64,000 bases of DNA from Tomocerus qinae (lineage: Eukaryota > Arthropoda > Collembola > Entomobryomorpha > Tomoceridae): assembly GCA_020055645.1 (NCBI GenBank), contig CM034546.1, positions 94,922,001 through 94,986,000 of the forward strand, given 5' to 3'. The notes under the pieces were generated by a model that ran no database searches, was not told the origin of the DNA, and worked only from the letters and a program-made list of their open reading frames with translations. Positions 1 through 11,986 of this stretch are shown piece by piece (position 1 is the stretch's first letter; every line of letters begins with the position of its first letter). Made by a program: the position numbers and the translations under genes.

Positions 1-3000
1 GGTTGAAATTCGGCAGTTGGAACAAAATCATCTGTTGCCTCGTCCCCCTCCGCTCTGTCACCAGCCCCGGACGTTGATGAGATCATGTTTCCAAATACTG
101 GTGTTCCTGTTCCACTAAAGGCATTTACAATTTGGAAACCAGTAAATCCAGAGGAGGCAGCACTTTTGGCTAAATCCCCAAAGCTTGGAGCCGTCAAGGA
201 AATGCTAGAAAACGGATTGACAGCCTCTTCGGTTTTGTCTGAAAATTGTAATATACATTTTATTGTCACTATCAAGATTTGGGAAGGACAAGAAAATTTA
301 GGTTTTATTCTTATAAGAACAGGAAAAGTGGGAAATTAGTGGACTATTTGCGTTGAAAATTTTTTGAAACCTATTGGGAACCTGGAGACAAACTTATTTT
401 TATATTCCCCTTGGGGAAGGGGAATATCCATTGCTCCACTTGAGCAGAGCAGGGGCCTATTACACCGTTGCTTTGCAATTTGCACACTCTTGAGGCTTTG
501 CAAACCGATGCAAAGTGCAAATTAATATTCAAATTGAATTTTCGTGGACAGTAGCGCTTCCAGAATTTATCCCATTGGGCCCAGTTCATGGACAAAAATT
601 TTGCAAAGTGCAAAATAAAGATGTTAATAGGTTGCACCGTCAGCCCAGCGTGCGGTGCATCTGCATATTTTTAAAATGTTTATGTTTTACGAAGGATGAG
701 CTATCAATGCCTTAGCCCTAAGCAACCATTAGGCTAGGCCAGGCAGCATTAAAAGCAAAAGTGCTAATAATTATCATATTAATAGTTAAAGTAAAGGATT
801 AATGACATAGCAAATGTCTATCACTCCTTAAGCCCCAGAGATAGAGTCTCACTTCCTTTTCACTTAAGTATGGACTCCACAAATACATAGCAACCACAAG
901 GGAGTATCAAAATGCATGTCAAAACTGTCGTTACATTTGGCGAAATTCCTCCCGAACCAAGCAGTTGATTATGATGGTACTTACAGATTTGGAATCCAGG
1001 AATATCCAGTAACAGATTCTATAATTCTGATGATTGATATTGTTCCTTTAAATAGTTTTAAAAAAATCAAATTCCTAAAGAAATTTTAAATTGTCCCAAT
1101 TTTAGGAATTTGATTTTTTTAAAACCATTTAAAGGAGCAATGTCAATCATCAGAATTATAGAATCTGTTACTAGATATTCCTGGATTCCAAAAATGTAAG
1201 TCCCATAAAATTTGGGCTTATCCTTCGGGAAGAATAAAGTCGGATGTAAAACATTTTTTAACATGCATTTAGATAGGCCAGTGTGGTTGTGGTTGCTATG
1301 CAGGCGTTCGTGGAGAGCCTCCTTAAGGCACAAAGGGAAATTCATAAATAAAACATTGCCGTTGCTCCAGGTGAGAGGATTTTGAATTTTTTAGGCAAGA
1401 TTAGTAACTGAATGGCCCATTTTTCACGTGAAGTGAAATTTGAAAGTGACACTCAAAACCTAGCTAGTAAAAGATAGCATTTCAATAAGCCTTGGTGGTT
1501 TTATAGATATAAATTCTGGTACCTACCCGCATTCCGATTTTCGACGGATAGTATTGATTTTGGGATTATTTCTGATTCTTTTGATATGTTCTGATTAGTA
1601 TCGTTTGGCAACAATGGCATACTCTGTTTGTTTAACTGACTGAAGTCAAAAGAGTCAGGACCTCGAATTTCTTTGAAGTTCTGTTAAAAAATTAATAACA
1701 AATAAGCAATGTCATAAAATCAGCTTAAAACATTGTACAAACTTTTGAGGCAAGGATATCTAGGTTATCAAAAGCTTGCTGGATTTTGTAAAAAGGAACT
1801 TACATCAGCTGAAGAAGTATTATTAACATTATTCTTCAACGTTGGAAATCCAAACGTAAATGATCCCGTATCGGGTTTATATGGAGGTATTTCTTTAGGT
1901 GTTTTACATGAAGCACAGGATGTGTCCGTTTCGTTGTTGGTGACATAACACGTATTACATTCCCAACTTCCTGGGGCCTTTTTAAATAATTCTGCAAACG
2001 GTTTAATGGACACTTCTTGTTGGGTTTCCTTTGGGGTACCACAAGAAATACAAGATCCGTCATTTACATTGTTGGTGACATAACACCCATTGCATTCCCA
2101 ACTTCCTGGCGCCTTTTTAAATAATTCTGCAAACGGTTTTATGGTCACTTCTTTTTCTTGAGAATTCTTTATCGAGCTTGAATCTTCACCCTCAGAGGTT
2201 AAGTAAGTAACCATTCTTTCCATGGTGGCTTTAAATTCAGCACACTAAGTTTAAAATATACAAATATCAAATGGTGGTAATTAATATATGTATAATAAAA
2301 CATAGACGGAGAAATTGCATGACATGAACAATTAATTATTATTACTTAAGCTTAAATAAGATCAAATGTCATAGGTAAAGGTGTGTAGACACCAGTTTCA
2401 AATTCAACTGGGATAAGATAAAATTTCTTAGAGCACGAATTACGTTTGGGTTTACAAATTGTTTAATCGAATTATTTCAATCTGCTTGAGTTTGAATCTT
2501 AAGGTCAAAGATTTTGATTCTAACATGAAAGGCATTCTAATAACTCATTTATATTGATCCCTAATTAATATAATCTATCTTATTCGCATTAAAATTAAAA
2601 TACTGACTATTACCTTTTCTTCCTGTGCAAATCTGCATGTAAATATTTCTACTTTGGGGTCACTGTCTGCTTCAGCAAAATCCAACACGGTCCATTTCAA
2701 AATTTTGGGACTCCCTTGATGATTTTCAATAACCAGGTCCTTAGTAATCCAATGATTGCAAGCCAACTTGAAAACTCGTTCTCTCCACATTACTACTCGA
2801 ATTTTACGGGGATTATCTTTATCTTGCAGTATCATTATGTTTCCAACTCCTCGTTCTTTCCACTCTTTCGTTTCCTTCACAAATCGATAAATTTTGGCTC
2901 TGTGTTCAAAGAGTGTGTTTTCGTTTTCATTTCCCTTTTTTACTTCTACCAAAGGTGGCAAGGGGATAACAGGTTGAAATTCGGCAGTTGGAACAAAATC

Positions 3001-6000
3001 GTCTGTGGCCTCGTCTCCATCTGTTCTGTCTTGACTGACGACAGATTCACCGGACGCTGCCTGGGATGTGATCATATTTCCAAATACAGGTGTTCCTGTT
3101 CCACTAAAAGCATTAACACTTTGAAAGCCAGTAAATCCCGAAGAGGCAGCACTTTTCGCTAAATCCCCAAAACTTGGAGCCGTCAAGGAAATGCTAGAAA
3201 ACGGATTGGCAGTTTCGCCTTGTGCTTTCTTTTCATCTAGTTTTGGCTCTTGTGGTTTGAAAACCGGAGCTGAAATTCGGACATTATACATTTATTTTCG
3301 GTCATATTCAAGGGATTGTTAAAACTACTAAAAGCGGCTTAAGTATTAGTGTTACTTATATACTGCTGTACCTTCACTCCGAGCTGCTGCAGTCAATATT
3401 GACGGTTTTGCATTTTCCATAGGTTTCGATAATTTCTGATTTGGATCATTTGTCATCGTTTGAGGTTTGTTTATCTGACTGAAGTCAAATGTATTGGGAC
3501 CATAAGCACGAAATTCCTCGGATTTCTATTGAAATTGAAGCATTAAAAATATCCTAAATAAGTTAACTGTGTAGACAATTAGAAAAATTTAAAACTTTTA
3601 AACCGTCAAATATCATACCTCCAATGAAGAGGTATTATTAACGACATTATTTTTCATTGTACTAAACCCGAACGTAAACGGAACCGAATCGGGCTTAAAT
3701 GGAACAACTTCAGGTTGATATCCGGGTTTCGGGGTAGTACAAGCAGCACATAATTTGACATCCTTCCCATTCTTAACGTCACAAGTTTCACAACTCCAGC
3801 TCCCTTCGGGCACTTTGAACAACTCTGCCAAGCTCTTTTCAGTTCCCTTACTCAATTTCGTTTCTTTAGGGGTACCACAAGAAACACATGATGCTTTCTT
3901 TTCCTCGTTATTAACATAACACATTTTACATTCCCAACTTCCTGGTGCCTTTTTAAATAATTCTGCAAACGGTTTAGTTGTTACAATTTTTTCCTGGGGA
4001 TTCTTTACTGGACTAGTTTCTTCTCCTTGGGACGCCAGGTAAGTAACCATTCGTTCCATTGTCGCTTTAAATTCGGCACACTGCGTATCAAACAACGTCA
4101 TAAATATTATCTCTAGACGACCTACTATTGTTACATACAGGCTTCTTACTATTTCAAATCTTTTATAAGTAAACTAAGAATATTATTATAACACTGTTGT
4201 GACTTTCTTACCTTTTCTTCCTGAGCAAATCTGCATGTAAATATTTCTACTTTGGGGTCACTGTCTGCTTCAGCAAAATCCAACACGGTCCATTTCAAAA
4301 TTTTGGGACTCCCTTGATGATTTTCAATAACCAGGTCCTTAGTAATCCAATGATTGCAAGCCAACTTGAAAACTCGTTCTCTCCACATTACTACTCGAAT
4401 TTTACGGGGATTATCTTTATCTTGCAGTATCATTATGTTTCCAACTCCTCGTTCTTTCCACTCTTTCGTTTCCTTCACAAATCGATAAATTTTAGCTCTG
4501 TGTTCAAAGAGTGTGTTTTCGTTTTCATTTCCCTTTTTTACTTCTACCAAAGGTGGCAAGGGGATAACAGGTTGAAATTCGGCAGTTGGAACGAACTCGT
4601 CGGTTGCCTCGTCTCCATCCGCTCTATCTTGCCTTACGACAGATTCACCGGCAGCTGATTGGGAAGCGATTACGTTTCCAAATACTGGTGTTCCTGTTCC
4701 ACTGAAAGCAGTAACACTTTGAAAACCAGTAAATCCCGAAGAGGCGGCGCTTTTGGCTAAATCCCCAAAGCTCGGAGCCGTCAAGGAAATGCTAGAAAAC
4801 GGATTGGAAGCTTCGTCTTGTGCTTTCTTTTCATCGAATTTTGGCTCCTGTGGTTTGAAAACCGGAGCTGAAATTTGGAAATTGTGAGTTTGTAAGATAC
4901 TTTTATTTTCACTTACATTCATGGAAGTGTTAAAAGCGGACAAATTACTATTGTTAGTGTTATTATTGCTGGTACCCGCATTTCGATGTTCTGGCGGGAT
5001 TGTAACACTCAATACATTTGAATTAAATGCAGAACTAGATACAGTTGGAACCTTCTCCGTATTGGACACAACCACATTTTCTGGAAACAAATTGATCCCC
5101 TTAGCTTCTTTTTTAACAGCAGGAACTGAGGAGGAAGAGGATTTTGGTGTCTCAGAGATTTCTGCTCTTGCCGTGGCAGAGTTAGTTGGGGTTTTCACCG
5201 GGGTGGATGTGACAGGGCTATTTTTGTTATTTTCGAATGAGTTCATAATACCGTTAGGGTTAGTGTTTGAAGTTGGTGTCCCAGCTGAAGGAAACATGGG
5301 CCCTAGTGCAATTGATGTAGGAATTAATTGTGGAGCCTGCCACAGTTTGTCGGTTAAATTAGCACTGGTTGCCAATTGGGCTTGAATTAGTTGATTTTGA
5401 GGGTACAGGCCGTCCCCTATTTGAGAGCTGGCAGTCGGCTGGGGCATAGATTGATTTTTGGTAAGAAGTCCAGCCAATAAAGATGGCTCACTTGGATTTG
5501 GAGGAATCGCTGTAGGTTGTGCTTCATTTCTGGGCAGCACACCTCCAGTAGCTAATGGATTTCCAAAAGGAGAATTTCCATAAAATGCAGCGGCAGCTAA
5601 CATTGGATTATTAAGGTAACTTAATGCTGGATCCGGCATAAAAAATGGATGCATGTACGGAGACGGAAAAGGCACACCATAACCAAAAGCAGGATTTGGT
5701 TGCATCAGAGGATGCAACTGTTTTGGTTGAGCAATCGGAGGGACATTGTTAATATTTTCGCTTTCTCGGTTTCCATTTCCAGGTTTGGAATCAGTTTCAA
5801 CTGCTTTTTTGCCCTGGACACGAGATTCTGTGACCTTTTCCTGTAAAAGAGTTATGTTTTCAACCTTTTCTTTCATCACGTTCATTTCTTCTTCTATTCT
5901 CTGAACAGCACTCAATATCTTTGCAAGAGTATCATCATATCTTCTCTCCAGATTTCGAATTTGTGTTTCTTCACGATCAGGAGACCCATAAACTTTAGTA

Positions 6001-7530
6001 GGACTAAGGCTAAAAGATACTTCATGAGAACTAACTCCATTAACACGAGTACTGGATTTTGGACTACTGGAAATGTTAGAAGTTGTCATCAGAGTTTTAC
6101 TGAATCCTGTTCTTGGAGGGCCACCATTATGAGGTTGTCGACTTGTAAAATTAGCAGGACTAGAATCATGATGAGGCAAAGGAGTGTTTGGGAGATTTGG
6201 GGCAACCTTTTGCAAGTCGAACCATTTTTGTCGGCCTGTTCCTTGATCTTCCCTACCTCCATATCCAGCTTCGATCAGGTCACAAACTATATAAAACCAA
6301 TCCACATGAGCGCCAATGTATTAAGTTATTAACTTTTAGACTGACGACTGTGATGACTAATATAAACAAAGAATTTTTCTAGACCACTATTATCAGTCAA
6401 AGAACTAGTCTGGGGTCTTTCTCCTCTTTTTCCCCTCCCCTTCTTTTCAGAATAAATTGGCCAACTAAAGTATTCTTCTATAGTGATTATCACTATGAAC
6501 CACTGTAAGGTATATAGTTTTGTGTCAATTTATTCTAAGCAGAATGGGAGGGATTTTAAATTAAAATACCTCTTATTTAAGGTAATTTTCAGAGAATTTT
6601 ACTCAGACTCTTGATTCTCTCATTATGAAATAATAAGAATAGAATACAGGAAGTCTTGATTATCAAAGAACCTACTGAATAGGTAAATAATCATTTTTTG
6701 TTGCTACTGGAAAATGACGTAGCTTGTAGTACTTTTTACTAAATGGGATTTATTGGAAATCAATTCTTCGAAATGAGAATTTCCCATGTAAAATTTACTG
6801 TAAGATGACGTCACAATTTTTTTTTCATTTTTGAGATTTTCTACGGGGATTTGCCACGGGTTGATTTAATTGTAAGCCAATTAAATTTCTAATTATCATT
6901 ACAGATAAATGGAAGAAAATCGAATCAAGATTTTTAAGTGAGAAAGAGAACACAATTGTAAATTAGCTTACTTTTAGTGAGCGATTCTCGTGTCTTTCGA
7001 GTATTATAACTGGACTTGTAAAACTTCAAAGCTTCATCGAAACTATTTGACTCTTGGTAGTACTATTAAAAATGTAATTACAAAATTAGATAATTAAATA
7101 AACATGTGTACGAAGAGTAAGCAAGTTAATAAAATAGTTGTAGATAGTAATAGTACTACATATATTCTGTCTGAATTCTAGACTTACATCACCAATTAGT
7201 TTAAGTACTTCTGCTGTATTTGATGGGCTAGTAGTTAGATATTTTTCCATGTACCGAATAGCTGTACTGAATTCCTTAATACTTGCGTACTGTTTGGCTA
7301 TAGTGAAGCATCGCATAGCTTTCTGTGTAATTCAATTCATTATGTATTTAACAGAATAAGGCGGCTTTGGAATGCGGAGGGGTGATGAGTAGGCCAATTA
7401 AAGGATATTTAATACAATATATGAATTTGAACAAAAAATAAAAAGTAGAATAACTCACTTCATGTTCTCCTCGTACTTTGGAAAAAGTATCCTCAACATG
7501 TAAATCCAGCTCTTTTTTATTTTTAAACAT
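1..7530 (-). CDS. RanBP2: RanBP2/Nup358-like nucleoporin, compact form, 3' end outside window
   Basis: Cytoplasmic-face nuclear pore protein that binds Ran-GTP. Exons on the minus strand: 7530-7459, 7322-7188, 7062-6972, 6286-4212, 4080-3619, 3525-3372, 3269-2614, 2244-1804, 1680-1527, 238-1 (continuing). All phases agree, giving about 1,490 codons. Domain order: about 100 aa of TPR-like helices (AIRYMEKYLTTSP, DEALKFYKSS), then CDLIEAGYGG, a SLSPTK linker with a coiled coil, a Gly/Asn/Pro-rich and F-rich stretch, RanBD1 (EFQPVIPLPPLVEV, KEWKERGVGNIMIL), two RanBP2-type zinc fingers (PGSWECKMCYV...SCVSCGTPKE), linker, RanBD2, two more fingers, linker, and the start of a third module. The ATG at 7530 has A at -3. 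The vertebrate protein has a roughly 700-aa helical region after the TPRs. Here the TPR exons splice almost directly to the coiled-coil linker. It could be the sole Nup358 or a shortened paralogue. Confidence 0.9.
241..1526. other. RanBP2 intron without coding signal
   Basis: Intron between the second linker exon (ends 1527) and the third Ran-binding module (starts 238). It contains the long foldback repeat listed at 850-1335. I see no coding sequence in the rest. Confidence 0.6.
850..1335. repeat. Foldback (MITE-like) element in RanBP2 intron
   Basis: A long inverted repeat. The inner arms at about 990-1080 and 1100-1195 are nearly perfect (TGGAATCCAGGAATATC against GATATTCCTGGATTCCA). The outer arms are looser: CATAGCAACCACAA near 885 against TTGTGGTTGCTATG near 1290. 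No ORF of note. A diverged relative of one arm lies at about 10495-10600. The ends are approximate. Confidence 0.75.
1527..3269 (-). repeat. Second RanBD / zinc-finger / linker exon cassette
   Basis: Exons 3269-2614 (RanBD), 2244-1804 (two zinc fingers) and 1680-1527 (linker) repeat the module of 4880-3372. The two linker exons are both 154 bp with the same phases and share DFSQ near the middle. The zinc-finger exons are 441 and 462 bp. The RanBD acceptor at 3270 arises inside sequence that is plain coding in the first copy (FQISAPVFKPQ), so the upstream intron boundary formed within former coding sequence. A third module begins at 238. Confidence 0.85.
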
Positions 7531-9462
7531 GGTCACGGAATTAATGTCTGCAATTGGCCTTCAAAATCAACTTTCCTTTTCTGAGTCAACCTATTACAAG
7601 TATAATCATAAATAAAATCCGAATTACATTAACATTGACAGAACTTGATAATATTGTAATAACATTATGAGAAAATCGTGTTGTGCACCTCTGTGAGTGA
7701 GTATAAGTAAGAGTATATTAATGTTAGTAGATAGGGCAAAAAAGGCGTGAGTCAAAGATGTCCTAACAAAGTTATGTGGTTGTGAAGTTTTTACAGCATA
7801 TACTAAGACGTATTATAGTATTAATTTTCTTAATATTAATCATCATAATATAATAGCAATAAATAAAGTCTCTGTTTGTTCTTTGCCATGGACCGTGCGG
7901 CTTTTTGTTGAAATATTACATAAATTAATCCCTAAGGATCTGAGACCTTTGGTCCTACATCCATACAGTAAATTTAAAAGAGATTGATCTCTTTCCACGG
8001 GTTTCCCCCAATCCACGGGTTAAAATTAGCGTATTTTGAAAGAAAACTAAATGTTTATGCCTAATTATTTTGAAATTCAGACAGTACTGGTGGCCTAGTA
8101 CTTTATATATTTAATAAGGCCTTAAATAAATCTTTTGTCTTAGTAATGAATACTGTCAACTGTTGAAATTATGATGATAAATGCCTTTAATTCATAATTA
8201 CCTGATCACTTTAAGCTGATCAAAAAGCGTTGAATCTGATCGGTCGGGTGAGGGCAACCTTCGAAAATGTTTTTCTATGGACTGACCCCGATGACATAAA
8301 CTGTTACTGGCAGTTAACTTCCTATTCTAGTGACGCATACGAAACAAACGGCCAATGATGAATGACGGAACTTAGTTCTAAATGATAAAAGTGACAACCT
8401 GTGACCAGTGACCGGTAGCTACCTGTAGAAATGTTAATGTCATTAGCTTCGTCCTAATAATATTATTAGTAAAAAAGAGCAATACAAGTTTTAGATAAGT
8501 TCAAGATCTCAAGGTTCATCTTTTATCTTCCCATAAAACAATGAGATGATAACCGCCACAAGCAAGTACAAGTGATACAGGCATGACGGTTTACTTACGT
8601 TTCCATAAAGTGAACAAATTGCATTGAATGAAAATGTAAAGAACTATCGAACGGAACTCATTCTTTACACTTACTTGTTTGGGAAAATATTATAATATAA
8701 TATAAATAAAATACTATAAATTTAAATAAATAATAGATAACAATATACAGGCTTACTTTTTTGAATCCTACTCAGAGTTCCTCCGTTCAGTCAATAACAA
8801 TGACTATGATGTAGGTCAAAGTCAAGCGTGATCAAGTCTAAGTAACCGACTCTAAAATTGGCGCATCCTAAACGAAACTTAGATGCACAGAACAGAGTTC
8901 AGCCTTTCTGAAGAAGATTACAATAAAAAATATGAGCAGGCCAAAGCAGGCAGACAGAAACAGATGTAGACCACATCTAGCTAGACCAAAGCAATGCAAA
9001 GCCTAGAGCCAAGCAGATGGGAGACCAACTCTATTTTATAACAAATCTAGTAGTGTCTGCCGATCATCTCTATATAATAACCACCGTCTTAGATAGAGCA
9101 ATAAAACCCATATATATATTTATATTATTTGGAACATTCCTAGTATACCGACGCTCAACGGAATAGACCGATAATATAGCTCATTCGAAAGGTCTCGGCG
9201 AGTACATCACGAATATGGCATTGGTTTTTGGGGCAACCCCCCAAATAAGAAAGTTGTTGTCGGAAGAGTTACAATTTCATCTGGACATCGTTGTTTTGCT
9301 CTTCATGTTGAATTTACTTGATAGTTACAAGTGAACGGGGTGAATTAATTCGGAAAATACGGTATATGGCTATGTGACATCATTGACCCCTCCGAAATCG
9401 ACTCCTAAATACGGTACTGTATGGTAGGGAGATCTCAATTTCAAAATTCCCAAGCATTTATG

Positions 9463-9952
9463 TACAGGGTGTCAAATTCGGATTCAGGTCCTGTGTATCT
9501 AAAGACCCGTAAGTAGCACGTCAAAACCGTTGATACCAATCGAAAGCCCGTGCAAAGTTACAAAGAAACACTGGTTTTCATCAACTGATTCATACGCATT
9601 CGCTTACACCAGCAGTTCTCCCAAAAAAGGTGAAAATATAGCTAATTCGTGACCAAATCTCTCGCGGGAGTATTAAATTGCAAGTTTATTCCTCATAAAA
9701 GATTTCAGTGCTTATACCAGCTATTTTAATCAACGTTTGTTTCAAAATGCCACTTCCTAACGATACGATTTATTTATATTTTCAACTTTTTTGGGAGAAC
9801 TGCTGGTGTAAGCAAATGCGTAGGAATAAGTTGATGAAAACCGGTGTTTCAATGTAACTTTGCACGGGATTTCGATTGGTATCACCGGTTTTGTCGCGCT
9901 ACTTAAGGTTCTTTAGATACATAGGGCCTGAATCCCAATTTGACACCCTGTA
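9463..9952. mobile_element. Foldback element with 178-bp inverted repeats
   Basis: Left arm 9463-9640 and right arm 9775-9952 are inverted copies at high identity around a 134-bp spacer. The outer ends read TACAGGGTGTCAAATT. Matching landmarks are CACCAGCAGTTCTCCC at about 9608 and GGGAGAACTGCTGGTG at about 9793. No coding capacity, so a non-autonomous element. The terminal motif resembles that of the 37837-38975 element. Confidence 0.85.
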
Positions 9953-10097
9953 TATTACAAAAAACAATATTCTGGGTTAATATTAGCTTATTTCAAAATT
10001 TAACCAAAAAGTGTTAACACGGAAATCTTTTGAAGTTTAATAGCTGTACTGGTGACCTAGTATTAGAAATAGATCGTTCCTTAAGGAATCATTTAAC

Positions 10098-10315
10098 CTC
10101 CTATCTCCACTTTTCGTTTCGTCTACGGAATAGCTTATCTCCATTTTTCGTTTCGTGTACAGAATAGCTCATCTCCACTTTTCGTTTCGTGTACGGAATA
10201 GCTTATCTCCACTTTTCGTTTCGTGTACGGAATAGCTTATCTCCACTTTTCGTTTCGTGTACGGAATAGCTTATCTCCACTTTCCTTTTGTACACTGAAT
10301 AGCCTACATCCACTT
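10098..10315. repeat. 34-bp tandem repeat, about six copies
   Basis: Head-to-tail copies of a unit containing TTATCTCCACTTTTCGTTTC and GTGTACGGAATAG; the last copies are degenerate. Inverted partial copies follow at about 10330-10430 (AAACGAAAAATGGATA, AACGAATAGTGGAG), so the array partly folds back on itself. Confidence 0.85.
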
Positions 10316-10494
10316 GTTGTGAATGGTGTTTAGGATATTTCGTACACAAAACGAAAAATGGATATAGGCTAATCCATCCAAAGCTATTCCGTAAACAAAA
10401 CGAATAGTGGAGTGGAGATAAGCTAACTGGTTCCGTAAGAACGCTTCCCACACCTGCATGTGCGTGCATAGAAACCACATGGGCCTATAGTTCG

Positions 10495-10600
10495 ATTTTT
10501 ATGGGACTTACATATTTTGGAATCCTTTATCGAGGAACACACGAGCGAGGGCGGCTGGATTTTTGATATCGTTGCTTTAAATGGTGCAAAAACATCAACA
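10495..10600. repeat. Diverged copy of one arm of the 850-1335 repeat
   Basis: TTATGGGACTTACATATTTT followed by GGAATCC, and later GTTGCTTTAAATGGT. In inverted order these match TTCCAAAAATGTAAGTCCCA near 1190 and ACCATTTAAAGGAGCAA near 1124. Only a fragment is recognisable. Confidence 0.55.
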
Positions 10601-10720
10601 TTTTATTAAAACTAAAACTGATTCACTTATTTTGGAGGATTTTTTTAAAACATCATTTTTGGTTTAATAATGCATAAAAAAAAATTATTATAGCATTTAA
10701 TTTATGATTAAAATTACAGT

Positions 10721-10808
10721 TAAAATAACCTAGATAATAATCATGGTAATTCGTGGTTCTCTTCCACGTGAACCACGAATTACCATGATTATTATCTAGG
10801 TTATTTTA
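10721..10808. repeat. Perfect palindrome, 39-bp arms and 10-bp loop
   Basis: 10721-10759 is the exact reverse complement of 10770-10808; the loop is TCTTCCACGT. The outer ends read TAAAATAACCTAGATAATAA. No mismatches are seen, which is unusual in old non-coding sequence. It may be the remnant of a small foldback transposon. Confidence 0.9.
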
Positions 10809-11986
10809 AATGCCATGGTTACCTTACCTAGCAATGTAAGCCAGTAGTGGGGATCGAAGTAGTACTTTCAAAATGTGGGGATGTTGCTAGGTAACTTCCT
10901 TGGGAACTTTCCATTTTGATACTTTGAAGTATTGCACTATTATACTGCCCAGCGTCGAATACTGCGATTGTGTGGTTATCTCCAGTTAGTTTTTCGGTTA
11001 GTAGGGCTACGGGTTTCGGCTACCGTTAGAAGCATATTTTTATTTGAATTTTGAAATATTTCATAATTTCGAAATAAAAGAGGAACAGCCACCTTAATCG
11101 AGAAAATTTGTACTTTTTTGAAAAATTTCTAAGGATTTGAAGCTAATGCACTGTGGGCTGGGGCTGGGTATTCTCAATGTGCGCTGGTGCTTTTTTCATA
11201 GTTTCCAAGCTGTCAAGTTCCAGTATTCATCGTTGCATGCGTTGTAAATTGACACAATTTTCCGTGGAAATTATATTTATTTCGTTAGCAACCACTTTGA
11301 TGATTACCATAGAAATATATTTGTAACATAATTGGTTTTCTCCAAGACGGCCAAATTTCTATAACAATACACATGAGTTTAGCTCGCCTTGGTTTTCTCC
11401 GTCTTCTGTGTAATTCAGTACAGTACTATTCCCTCCAGCTTGGATATGTACCCTGAGAGGCGCACACCCCTGGTCATTTGGTATTTGTATGCCACCCCGA
11501 AATATCGAGAAAAATAAATTTCGAGCGAAAATTATATTTTTCCTGGTACCCACCCCCAAGTTATTTTTTGGCTACGGCATTCACTCCACACTCCACGTTA
11601 TAGCCTAAAAATACTGTATACTAATCTAGATGGGAAGAATAGAGAGAATTACCTGGCGTTTTTTGATGCCCCCCCGCTGAATCAATTTTCTGGATACGTG
11701 CCAGCATAACTCCATAGTATTACTCGCCACAAAAGAAAAGTCATAGTCGCATTTTGGATGTCATCCCCATCTCTAGGCTGTTTCCATAGGAGTGCGAGAA
11801 ACAAAGTAAATAATTGTAAACTGAATTGACTGACCAATTTTATTTAAGTTTGTTTGGGACTACGTTCGTTCCACGCCCAACTCTTTGAGTGAGTTCTTCG
11901 GGAACCTGACGAAGAAAAGTAAAATTGCCCTAACTGTCTGATCGATTTTTGATCCTGTGTTCTGGATATCAATCAGACTATTCAAG

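Larger units (their letters stand above)
7531..11986. other. Repeat-rich intergenic region between RanBP2 and serpin
   Basis: Divergent intergenic space, so both promoters should lie here. I see no convincing gene. It holds a foldback element (9463-9952), a 34-bp tandem array (10098-10315), inverted partial copies of that unit (to about 10430), a relic of the 850-1335 repeat (10495-10600), a perfect palindrome (10721-10808), and near 11690 a fragment of the element seen intact at 59922-60080. 7531-9462 is AT-rich (notably 8690-8755) with nothing recognisable. Confidence 0.6.

Noticed and set aside
10098..10430. Possible CRISPR-like array
   Set aside because: Units are directly abutting without unique spacers, and the genome is eukaryotic; it is a minisatellite.
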